From DATAZK01 sp963731205 (GTDB taxonomy: Bacteria; Actinomycetota; Actinomycetes; Frankiales; Frankiaceae), in NCBI GenBank assembly GCA_963731205.1, contig CAVSUJ010000002.1:2294001-2358000 (forward strand): a stretch of DNA of 64,000 bases, given 5' to 3'. Below the pieces are notes generated by a model, which ran no database searches, was not told the DNA's origin, and worked only from the letters and a program-made list of their open reading frames with translations. Shown piece after piece: positions 26,031 through 33,878 of this stretch. How positions within the stretch are numbered: the first letter of the stretch is position 1; every line of letters starts with the position of its first letter. A program made the position numbers and the translations under genes.

Positions 26031-27357
26031 TCAGCCGGTGAACTCGCGGGCGTCGACTCTTCCTCGGCCTGCTGGGCTTGCGCTGGGCGGGTGGGACGAG
26101 CGCGCCGGAGACGCCTGATCGCGACCTCCGCCTCCGCGAGCAGGCCGTAGGCGATCTCGCCGTGTTCGCCGACGTCGAGGCCGGCCTCCTCCTCCTCGGC
26201 CGGCACGCGCAGGCCGACGAGCCTGTCGGTGACCCAAAGGACGCCCAGGGTGGCGAAGAACGGAAACACCATGCCCGGCCAGGGCGAGCACCGACTGCCG
26301 GCCCAGCAGATTGAGTCCACCGGCGCCGCCCGCCGCGTTGACCGCGAGGCTGGCAAAGACGCCGGTGAGCACGACGCCGACGACGCCGGCGACGCCATGG
26401 ACTCCGACGACGTCGAGGGAATCGTCGTACCCGAAGCGGGATTTGGCCTGGACCGCCAGGTAGCAGAGCAGACCCGCCGCGCCGCCGATGATCAGCGAGG
26501 CCCAGGTCGGTACGTAGCCCGACGCCGGGCGTGATCGCGGCCAGCCCGCGACGCCGCCGGTAGCGAGTCCGACCCCGGACGGCTTGCCCTGGTGCTTCCA
26601 CTCGATGGCCATCCAGGCGAGCAGCCCGGCGCAGGCACCGGCCTGGGTGTTGACCAAGGCCGAGGCCGCGACGTGGCCGGCGGTCAGCGCGCTTCCCGCG
26701 TTGAAGCCGAACCAGCCGAACCACAGGATTCCGGCGCCGAGCAGAACCAGCGGGATGTTGTGCGGATGGGCGGCCCGCTGGCGCCGCGGGCCGAGGTAGA
26801 GCACGGTCGCGAGCGCCGCGAATCCGGCGGTCTCGTGCACGACGGAGCCCCCGGCGAAGTCGATCGCTTTGAGCCCGCCCGAGCCGAGGAAACCGCCGCC
26901 CCAGACCCAGTGCGCGAACGGGATGTAGACGAAGGTCGACCAGAGCCCGATGAAGAGCAGGTAGCCGCGAAAGCTCATGCGTTCGGTGAACGCGCCGGCG
27001 ATCAGGGCGGGGGTGATGACGGCGAACTTCATCTGGAAGGCCATGAAGGCCAGCGCGGGGACGGTGGGTGCGTAGGAGTTGCTGGTGCCTCCGACGCCCA
27101 GCATCATCGCGTGCGAGAGGTCGCCGATGACCGTCCCGTGGTCCGTGCCGAACGTCAGGGCATAGCCGAAGGCGATCCAGAGCACGCTGATGAGCGCGAT
27201 CGCGACGAAGGACTGGACCATCGTGGCAATGACGTTCTTCGCCCCGACGAGGCCGCCGTAGAACAGGGCCAGTCCCGGCATCATGAAGAACACGAGCGCC
27301 GCCGACGGTCAGCACCCACGCGGTGTCCCCAGCATTGATCGGCACCGCTGGACTCAT
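26031..27357 (-). CDS. amt: Ammonium transporter Amt (several frameshifts)
   Basis: An Amt/MEP/Rh channel for ammonium in the cytoplasmic membrane, ~440 residues. Seen: INAGDTAWVLTV, MMPGLALFYGGLVGAKNVIA, LWIAFGYALTFG, FTERMSFRGYLLFIGLWSTF, the signature FAGGSVVHETAGFAALATVL, and VVGVHGVAGVVGVVLTGVFA. Breaks: one extra base near 27307, a missing C near 26567 compensated by an extra G near 26522, an extra G near 26275 and two less certain ones below 26110. The C-terminal ~25 residues and the stop (26031) are therefore tentative. Start ATG 27357 with AGAGG upstream. Its place between mftC and the OYE genes is unusual. Confidence 0.85.
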
Positions 27358-27398
27358 CGCCGGTTCCTCTCACCGCGTCGGCGGGCGCCCCGCCAAAC

Positions 27399-27418
27399 CT
27401 CCCTAAGGATCAAGGGAG
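27399..27418 (-). terminator. Short hairpin between mftC and amt
   Basis: A perfect 6-base stem with an 8-base loop lies in the 128-base gap after the mftC stop and before amt, followed on the minus strand by a short T-rich stretch. It may attenuate transcription between the RiPP biosynthesis genes and amt; weak support. Confidence 0.3.
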
Positions 27419-27485
27419 ACGTGAGGGCGCAACCAGTGACGAAGGCCCCAAGCCATCGGGTCGATCGACCGTCGCCGGCGGCGAG

Positions 27486-28595
27486 CTAGGCGACGGAAAG
27501 CGGCAAGCTGCGACGCGAGTGGCCCGGCCCGGGCGACGGCGCCGACCCGGCGGCGACCGCGAGCAGCGCAGCCTCGCCGTGGCCCAGCACGCACTCCGGG
27601 TCAGGCCCGTCGAGCGGCAGGCCGGTGAAGAACTTCGCGGCCATGCAGCCACCGCGGCAGGCGTCGTAGGAGCCGCAGGAGTTGCAGGCGCCTTCGCTGC
27701 CCGGCTCGCGTAGCTCGCGGAAAAGGTCCGAACCGCGCCACACCTCGGTGAAACCGCCGGCGGAGCGCACCGAGCCGGCCTTGAACTGCTCGTGCAGCAC
27801 GAACGGGCAGGCGTAGACGTCGCCGATCGGGTCGATCAGGCAGACCACGCGCCCGGCGCCGCACAGGTTCAGGCCCGGGCAGCGACTCCCCGAGCGCCGA
27901 GAGGTGGAAGAAGCTGTCGCCGGTCAGCACCGATTCGCCGGCGGCCAGCAGCCAGTGGTACAGCTCGCGCTGCTGCTCGGCGGTCGGGTGCAGCTCGTCC
28001 CAGGTGTCGGCGCCGCGGCCGGACGGGACGCAGCCGGGTCAGCCGGAGCGTCGCGCCGTAGGAGGCGGCGAGGGCCTTGAACTCGTCGAGCTGGCTCACG
28101 TTGTGGCGGGTGACGACGACGCTGATCTTCGGGTTCTGGAAGCCCTCGGACGCCAGCGCGTCAAGCGCGCGGATGGCCATGTCGTAGGACCCGGCACCGC
28201 GCACCGCATCGTTGATCCCGGCGTCGGCGCCATCGAGGCTGACCTGCACGTCGACGTAGTCGGTCGCCGCGAGCCGGCGCGCCTCCGGCCGGCCGATACG
28301 CACGCCGTTCGTGGAGAACTTCACGCCGACGTCGCGGGCGATCGCGTAGTCCAGCAGCTCCCAGAAGTCGGGGCGCACGGTGGGCTCGCCGCCGCCGACG
28401 TTCACGTAGAAGACCTGCATCCGCTGCAGCTCGTCGATGACCGACTTGCACTCGGCGGTCGACAGCTCGCGCGGATCGCGGCGGCCCGGACGAGGACAGG
28501 CAGTGGACGCACGCGAGGTTGCACGCGTAGGTGAGCTCCCAGGTCAGGCAGATCGGGGCGTCGAGACCGCGCTCGAACTGCTCGGTCAGGCGCAC
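27486..28595 (-). CDS. mftC: Mycofactocin radical SAM maturase MftC (three frameshifts)
   Basis: A ~368-residue radical SAM/SPASM enzyme that decarboxylates and cross-links the C-terminal Val-Tyr of MftA. The SAM-cluster motif CNLACVHC is near residue 24; VFYVNVGGGEPTVRPDFW, VKFSTNGVRIGRPEARRL and YVDVQVSLDGADAGINDAVR follow. The SPASM cysteines are in CGAGR, ACPFVLHEQ, and CNSCGSYDACRGGC. The frame breaks near 28487, 28025 and 27887; each is one extra base and correction gives 369 codons. The GTG start overlaps the mftB stop by ten bases. Confidence 0.9.
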
Positions 28596-28852
28596 GTGAG
28601 GACCTCCGCGTCAGCGAGCGAGGCGAGCGCCCGCTCGTAATTGGGCTGATCGCGCTCCGGCACCCCGGCGGCGATCAGGGCAGCCCTTGCGCTGGGCTGA
28701 TCTGCCAGCGAGCGCACGACCGTCACCAGCAGCGGGGTCTTCAGGAACGTCAGGCGCCGGTTGCCGAAGTGGTAGGCAAGCGCGCCGAACGGCTCCGGGC
28801 GCAGCGCCACGCGCGGGGACAGCTCCCAGCGCAGCTCGGGGTCGAACGCCAT
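28586..28852 (-). CDS. mftB: Mycofactocin precursor chaperone MftB
   Basis: An 88-residue PqqD-like RiPP recognition protein that presents MftA to MftC. The sequence ALRPEPFGALAYHFGNRRL followed by TFLKTPLLVTVVRSL is the conserved MftB core. I choose the ATG at 28852, matching the family N-terminus (FDPELRWELSPRVAL); a GTG 36 bases upstream would overlap the end of mftA. The frame is intact, unlike mftC downstream. Confidence 0.93.
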   Translation of the reverse strand: MAFDPELRWELSPRVALRPEPFGALAYHFGNRRLTFLKTPLLVTVVRSLADQPSARAALIAAGVPERDQPNYERALASLADAEVLTCA

Positions 28853-28872
28853 GGAGAAGCGGCGCGAGCGAT

Positions 28873-29022
28873 CTAGTAGACGCCGCACATGCCGTCGATG
28901 GACACCTCTTCGACGAGGGACTCCTCGACCAGCAGCTCACCGTTCGTCGGATCGGCGGCGTCGAGAGTGGGGTCAGCGACCGGCGGTGCAGGCAGCGTCA
29001 GCGCGAGGGTCGGTGGCGTCAT
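28873..29022 (-). CDS. mftA: Mycofactocin precursor peptide MftA
   Basis: A 49-residue RiPP precursor. The C-terminus VEEVSIDGMCGVY is the diagnostic mycofactocin core: the last Val-Tyr becomes the redox cofactor after MftC modification and proteolysis. The N-terminal leader (TLALTLPAPPVADPTLDA) is Pro/Ala-rich and variable. An alternative ATG at 29040 would add six residues; neither has a clear Shine-Dalgarno. The gene opens the cluster, divergent from the MoxR gene with only 56-74 bases between starts. In the family, leader release needs MftE, which is not in this window. Confidence 0.95.
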   Translation of the reverse strand: MTPPTLALTLPAPPVADPTLDAADPTNGELLVEESLVEEVSIDGMCGVY

Positions 29023-29096
29023 GAACAAAGGGTCGCACATGATTCGGGGGCCGGCACGCAAGAGGTCAGTCACGAACTGTCCGCGCGGGCAAACTG

Positions 29097-30015
29097 ATGA
29101 GCGTGACCCGTTCGCTGCTGCCGGAAGGCGCGACCAGCCCGGCAGAGCTCGGCGAGCGGCTGCGCGCGCTCGGCTACCTGCCCGACGACGGGCTGGCCGC
29201 CGCGTCCTACCTGGCCATCGCCATGGGCCGCCCGCTGCTGCTCGAAGGCGAGGCGGGCACCGGCAAGACCGCGCTGGCCGCAGCGCTCGCCGAGCTGCTC
29301 GGCGCGCCGCTGATCCGGCTGCAGTGCTACGAGGGGATCGACGCGAGCCAGGCGCTCTACGACTGGGACTTCCCGCGCCAGCTGCTGCACCTGCGGGCCG
29401 CCGAGGTGGCCGACGGCGCGGCCGCGGCGAGCGACGTCGAGCGCCTGGAGGGCGAGCTGTACACCCGGCGCTTCCTGCTGGCCCGCCCGCTGCTGCAGGC
29501 GCTGCGAGACCACGCCCGAGCGTGCTGCTGATCGACGAGGTCGACCGCGCCGACGACGAGTTCGAGGCGTTCCTGCTCGAGGTGCTCTCGGAGTACTCGG
29601 TGAGCATCCCCGAGCTCGGCACCATCCGCGCCGAGGCGCCGCCGGTCGTCGTCCTCACCTCCAACCGCACCCGCGAGCTGCACGACGCCCTCAAGCGGCG
29701 CTGCTTCTACCACTGGCTCGCTCACCCCTCGGTCGAGCGGGAGGTCGCGATCCTGCGCGCCCGGCTGCCCGAGGTGACCGAGCGGCTGGCCCGCCAGGTC
29801 GCGGTCGCTGCGGCGGCGCTGCGTGACGCGGGTCTGGTCAAGGCGCCGGGGGTGGCCGAGAGCCTCGACTGGGCCCACGCGCTGCTGGTGCTCGGGCGCG
29901 GGCGAGCTCGATCCGGAGTCGGCGGCCATCACCCTGGGCGCGGTGCTGAAGTACCGCGAGGACCAGGACCGCGCGGCGGCGACTGGACTGGAGGGCCGTG
30001 CTCGCCGGTGTCTGA
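29097..30015 (+). CDS. MoxR/CoxD-type AAA+ ATPase (three frameshifts)
   Basis: A ~305-residue AAA+ ATPase of the CoxD/MoxR group that assists metal-site maturation of molybdenum hydroxylases. Walker A is LLEGEAGTGKTALAAALAEL near residue 50, then LQCYEGIDASQALYDWDFPR, Walker B SVLLIDEVDRADDEFEAFLL, sensor-1 VVLTSNRTRELHDALKRRCF and a C-terminal helical domain ending DWRAVLAGV. A base is missing near 29510 and single bases are extra near 29905 and 29980; correction gives 306 codons. The stop overlaps the GTG start of the VWA gene, the usual MoxR-VWA pairing. Confidence 0.87.
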
Positions 30016-31221
30016 GCCCAGCGCGATCCGCCTCGTCGCCATCGCAGGTTTCGGACGGGTGCTGCGCGCCGCCGGGATCGGTGCCGACGGCGGGCCGGAT
30101 CGCCGCGTTCACCGCTGCGCTGGGCTGGCTCGACGCCTCTCGGCGCGAGGACGTCTACTGGGCCGGGCGGCTCACGCTCTGCGCCGACCCGGACGACCTG
30201 CCCCGCTACGACGCCGCCTTCGAGGCCGTCTTCGGCGGCGCGGACGCCGCCGCTGCGCCGCCGATGCCCGACGCGCCCGCGCCGGAGCGCCGTCGCGCTG
30301 ACCTCGCCGGCCGGCGAACCCGGGCCCTGCGCCGCGGACGAGGGCGACGAGCAGGAGCGGCTCTACGCCTCGGCAAGCGCCGCGAGAAGCCTTGCGCCAC
30401 AAGGACTTTGCCGAGCTGACCGCCGCGGACCGGGCCGAGCTCGACCGGCTGCTCGCCGCGTTCGCGCTGCCGGGCGAGCGCCGGATCTCACGCCGTCACC
30501 GACCCGCGCCGCGGGGCCCGATCGACCGGCGCCGCACGGTCAATGCCGCGCTCGCTGCGGCCGGCGAACCGGCGCGGCTGGCGCACCGCAGGCCGCGCCC
30601 GCGCCCGCGCCGCGTCGTGCTGCTGGTCGACGTCAGCGGCTCCATGGCGCCCTACGCCGACGCGCTGCTGCGCTTCGCCCACGCCGCCCGGCGGGGCAGT
30701 GCGCCGGTCGAGGTCTTCACGCTCGGCACCCGGCTCACCCGCGTCACGCGGGAGCTGACCCACCGCGATCCCGCACGTGGCGCTGCGGGCGGTGCTCGCC
30801 GCGGTGCCGGACTGGTCGGGCGGTACCCGGCTCGGCGTGCTGCTGCGCGACTTCCTGGACACCTGGGGGCAGCGCGGGGCTGGCCCGCGGCGCGGTCGTC
30901 GTCGTGCTCTCCGACGGCTGGGAACGCGAGGACCCGGCACTGCTCGGCGAGCAGATGGCCCGCCTGCACCGCCTCGCCCACCGCGTGGTGTGGGCGAACC
31001 CGCTGCGCGCCCGCCCCGGCTACGCCCCACTCGCCGCCGGTATGGCTGCGGCGCTTCCGCATGTTGACGATTTCGTGGCGGGGCACAGTGTCGCAGCTCT
31101 CGAGAAGTCTGGCTGCCGTCGTCGCTGGTCAACCGGGCCGATACTCGCGCAGGGGACTTGCGGCCGTAGCGGCCGCTCAGCCGGCGCTGGTTCACCCGAC
31201 GAAGGAGGTCAAGATGCGTGA
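30008..31221 (+). CDS. CoxE-like VWA-domain protein (about five frameshifts)
   Basis: A ~400-residue partner of the MoxR ATPase. N-terminal part: EPSAIRLVAIAGFGRVLRAA, AAFTAALGWLDASRREDVYW and LCADPDDLPRYDAAFEAVFG; then a variable acidic linker and the VWA domain with the MIDAS motif VVLLVDVSGSMAPYADALLR and VVVVLSDGWEREDPALLGEQ. CoxE-type proteins act with CoxD in assembling the Cu/Mo or Mo active site. One extra base each near 30095, 30285, 30393, 30775 and 30883 explains the breaks. The last ~30 residues (after HSVAALEK) do not look like the family, so another break near 31110 is possible and the stop at 31221 is uncertain. Confidence 0.8.
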
Positions 31222-32418
31222 TATCGCCGCCGACCTGCGTCGCTGGTGGGACGCGGGAGAGCCCTTCGCTCTGGCGACGGTCGTCGGAGTCAGCCGCTCG
31301 GCCCCGCGGGCGCCCGGAGCCGCGATGGCGGTCGGTCCCGGCGGGGTCGTCGTCGGCAGCGTCTCCGGCGGCTGCGTCGAAGGCGCGGTCTACGAGCTCG
31401 CGTCCGAGGTCCTCGAATCGGGAGGCCAGGTGCCGGGAGTCCCGGCCGCGCAGCTGACGACGTACGGCTACAGCGACGAGACCGCGTTCGCGGTCGGCCT
31501 CACCTGCGGCGGCCAGATCACGCTGCTGGTGGAGCGCATCGACCGGGAGCGCACCCCCGATTTCGGCCTGCTGCTCGACGACGTGGAGGCCTCCCGCCCG
31601 GTTGCCGTGGCGCAGGTGCTGGCGATCGACACGGCGAGGCGTCCATCGCCGGCTCGAGGTCGGCGCCCGGCTACGGGTCACCGACCTCGAGACCGACCGG
31701 AAGCCTCGGCACCAGCGGGCTCGACGTCGCGGTCACCGACGACGCCCGGGGCCTGCTGTCGGCCGGCCAGACCGGCCAGCGGCACTACGGGCCGCGCGGC
31801 GAGCGTCGCCAGGACAACGTGACCGTCTTCGTCGCGTCGTACGCGCCGCCGCCGCGGATGCTGGTCTTCGGCGCCATCGACTTCGCCGCCGCCGTCGCCC
31901 GGATCGGGGTCTTCCTCGGCTACCGGGTGACGGTGTGCGACGCCCGCCCGCTGTTCGCCACCGAACGCCGCTTCCCCGACGCCCACGAGGTGGTCGTCGA
32001 GTGGCCGCACCGCTACCTGGCCCGCAGCGTCGCCGCCGGAGCCGTCAACTCCCGCACGGTGATCTGCGTCCTCACGCATGACCAGAAGTTCGACGTGCCG
32101 CTGCTGGAGGTCGCGCTGCGCACCGACGCCGGCTACGTCGGCGCGATGGGCAGCCGGCGTACCCACGCCGAACGGCTCGAGCGGCTGCGCGAGCGCGGGA
32201 TGACCGAGGCCGAGCTGGCCAAGCTGCACTCGCCGATCGGGCTCGACATCGGCGCCCGCACCCCCGAGGAGACCGCCGTCTCGGTCGCCGCCGAGATCAT
32301 CGGTTCGCGCTGGGGCGGCAGCGGCTTGCCGCTGCAGACCACCGACGGCCCGATCCACAACGACGTCGATCGGGAGGCCTCACCGGCGCTGCCCGCGCTC
32401 ACCGACGCCGGCGCATGA
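31214..32418 (+). CDS. XdhC/CoxF-family molybdenum cofactor insertion protein (frameshifts at 31640-31710)
   Basis: A ~401-residue XdhC-type protein that binds and sulfurates molybdenum cofactor before insertion into a hydroxylase. The N-terminal XdhC domain has FALATVVGVSRSAPRAPGAA, GSVSGGCVEGAVYELASEVL and GLTCGGQITLLVE; the C-terminal Rossmann domain has RMLVFGAIDFAAAVARIGVF, YLARSVAAGAVNSRTVICVL, THDQKFDVPLLEVAL and the signature AGYVGAMGSRRTHAERLERL, ending GLDIGARTPEETAVSVAAEI. Start ATG 31214 follows a perfect AAGGAGG. Two missing and one extra base between 31640 and 31710 restore 402 codons. Confidence 0.87.
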
Positions 32419-33002
32419 CCGACGGGCTCGTCGACACCTGCGGGGTGCTGCTGGCCGCCGGCGGCGGCAGCCGGATGGGGCAGCCCAAGGCCGAGGTCGT
32501 GCTGGGCGGCCAGACGCTGCTCGAGCGCGGGTTGCAGATGCTTGCCGACGCGGGATGCGCGCCGCTGCTATGCGGTGGTCGGGCGCGGCGTCCCGGCGGC
32601 TGGTACGCGCGCGGCGACGTTCGTGACCAACCCCGACTGGGAGAGCGGCATGGCGTCGTCGCTGCGCGCGGGGCTGGCTGCGGCGACCGGCGACGGCGGC
32701 CTCGATCGCGCTGGTCGACCAGCCGGGGATCACCGCCGAGGCGGTACGCCGGCTGCGCGCAGCTCACCGTCCGGGCTTTGCGGTCGGTGGCCACCTTCGA
32801 GGGCGAGATCCGTACGCCCGTGCTCTTCGACCGCGCGCTCTGGGCGGAGGTGAGCGAGGCCGTGACGGGCGACGCCGGGGCCCGGCACTGGCTGCGCCGC
32901 AACCCCGCCCGCGTGATCCCCGTAGCCTGCGACGACGTGGCCGATCCGACAGACCTGGATCTGCCCGAGGACCTGACTCGCTGGGAGCACAAGTGCAGCT
33001 AG
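32415..33002 (+). CDS. MobA/MocA-like nucleotidyltransferase (three frameshifts)
   Basis: A ~194-residue NTP-transferase of the MocA/MobA-like class that adds CMP or GMP to molybdopterin for molybdenum hydroxylases. Visible: the nucleotide-binding CGVLLAAGGGSRMGQPKAEV at the N-terminus, TNPDWESGMASSLRAGLAAA, SIALVDQPGITAEAVRRLRA and RTPVLFDRALWAEVSEAVTG, then ARHWLRRNPARVIPVACDDV. Extra bases lie near 32570, 32705 and 32787. The ATG overlaps the XdhC stop, and the stop overlaps the CoxG-like gene start, so the genes form one operon. Confidence 0.85.
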   Translation: MTDGLVDTCGVLLAAGGGSRMGQPKAEVVLGGQTLLERGLQMLADAGCAPLLCGGRARRPGGWYARGDVRDQPRLGERHGVVAARGAGCGDRRRRPRSRWSTSRGSPPRRYAGCAQLTVRALRSVATFEGEIRTPVLFDRALWAEVSEAVTGDAGARHWLRRNPARVIPVACDDVADPTDLDLPEDLTRWEHKCS

Positions 33003-33754
33003 AGAATTCCTTCACCGTCCCCGCCGCGGTAGACGAGGCGTGGGCCGTCCTGCTCGATGTCGAACGCGTCGCCCCGTGCATGCCGGGCGCCACCCTGACC
33101 GGTCACGACGGCGACAACGTTCGAAGGCACCGTGAAGGTCAAGGTCGGGCCGATCGCGGTGTCCTACAAAGGAACGGCGGCGTTCGTCGACCGTGACGAC
33201 GCCAACCACACCGTCAAGATCGACGCGAAGGGCCGGGAGACCCGCGGCAGCGGTACCGCCAACGCCACGATCAACTGCAAGCTGACCCCTGACGGCGACG
33301 GCACCCGGGTCGAGGTCGTCACCGATCTCGCCATCACCGGCAAGCCGGCGCAGTTCGGCCGCGGGGTCATCGGCGAGGTGGCCGGCAAGGTCATCACGCA
33401 GTTCGCCGACGCGCTCGCCGAGGAGATCTCCTCGGGCTCGCCGACCCCGGTCGCCGCGCCCGAGCCGGTCGCCGCACCCGAGCCGGTCGCCGCGCCCGAG
33501 CCCGTCGCCGCAGCCCGAGCCCGTCGGCCGCACCGGAGCCGGTCGCCGCGCCGGAGCCGGTGGCGGCGCCGAAGCCCGCTGCAGCGCCCGACCGGCGGCA
33601 CGCCCAGCCTGCGCCGCCGCGCGAGCGCCGCAGCGCCGAGGCGATCGACCTGCTCGATGTGGCCGGAGCGCCCGTCGCCAAGCGGCTCGCGCCGATCGCC
33701 GCCCTCGTCGCCCTCCTGCTCGTCGTCGTGGCGCTGCGCCGCCGCCGGGGCTGA
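32993..33754 (+). CDS. CoxG-like SRPBCC protein with repeat linker and membrane anchor (three frameshifts)
   Basis: A ~252-residue CoxG-family protein. The SRPBCC domain (~1-150) begins ENSFTVPAAVDEAWAVLLDV, followed by ERVAPCMPGATLTG, VKVGPIAVSYKGTAAFVDRD and FGRGVIGEVAGKVITQFADA. A linker of seven six-residue repeats (PVAAPE) leads to a C-terminal helix LAPIAALVALLLVVVALRRR that should anchor it in the membrane. CoxG proteins tie CO dehydrogenase-type enzymes to the respiratory chain. Extra bases: one near 33120 and one each in repeats four and five. GTG start with GGGAG upstream. Confidence 0.85.
33450..33577 (+). repeat. Seven 18-base repeats encoding PVAAPE linker
   Basis: Tandem units of 18 bases inside the CoxG-like gene, starting at 33450. 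Units four (33504-33522) and five (33523-33541) each have 19 bases; the extra bases shift the frame by two in total and return it to the frame encoding the C-terminal anchor. Confidence 0.85.
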
Positions 33755-33833
33755 CGCCAGGCCAGGGTTCTTTAAGGTTTCACCCGTTCAGGCTCATGAT
33801 CAGGCCGCGTGATCGTCCGATAACTGAGTTGCA

Positions 33834-33878
33834 GGTAGGCGCTACCGGTCGTCTGGCGGGGACTCGGTAGCGCCTACC
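33834..33878. terminator. 14-base hairpin between the CoxG-like gene and RNase D
   Basis: Perfect arms 33834-33847 and 33865-33878 with a 17-base loop, in the gap between convergent genes; the right arm includes the RNase D stop codon. A bidirectional terminator is likely. The other ~80 bases of the gap hold nothing recognisable. Confidence 0.65.

Noticed and set aside
29097..33754. A complete CO dehydrogenase or xanthine dehydrogenase operon
   Set aside because: Only accessory proteins are present; no large Mo subunit, FAD subunit or 2Fe-2S subunit motif is found on either strand of the window.
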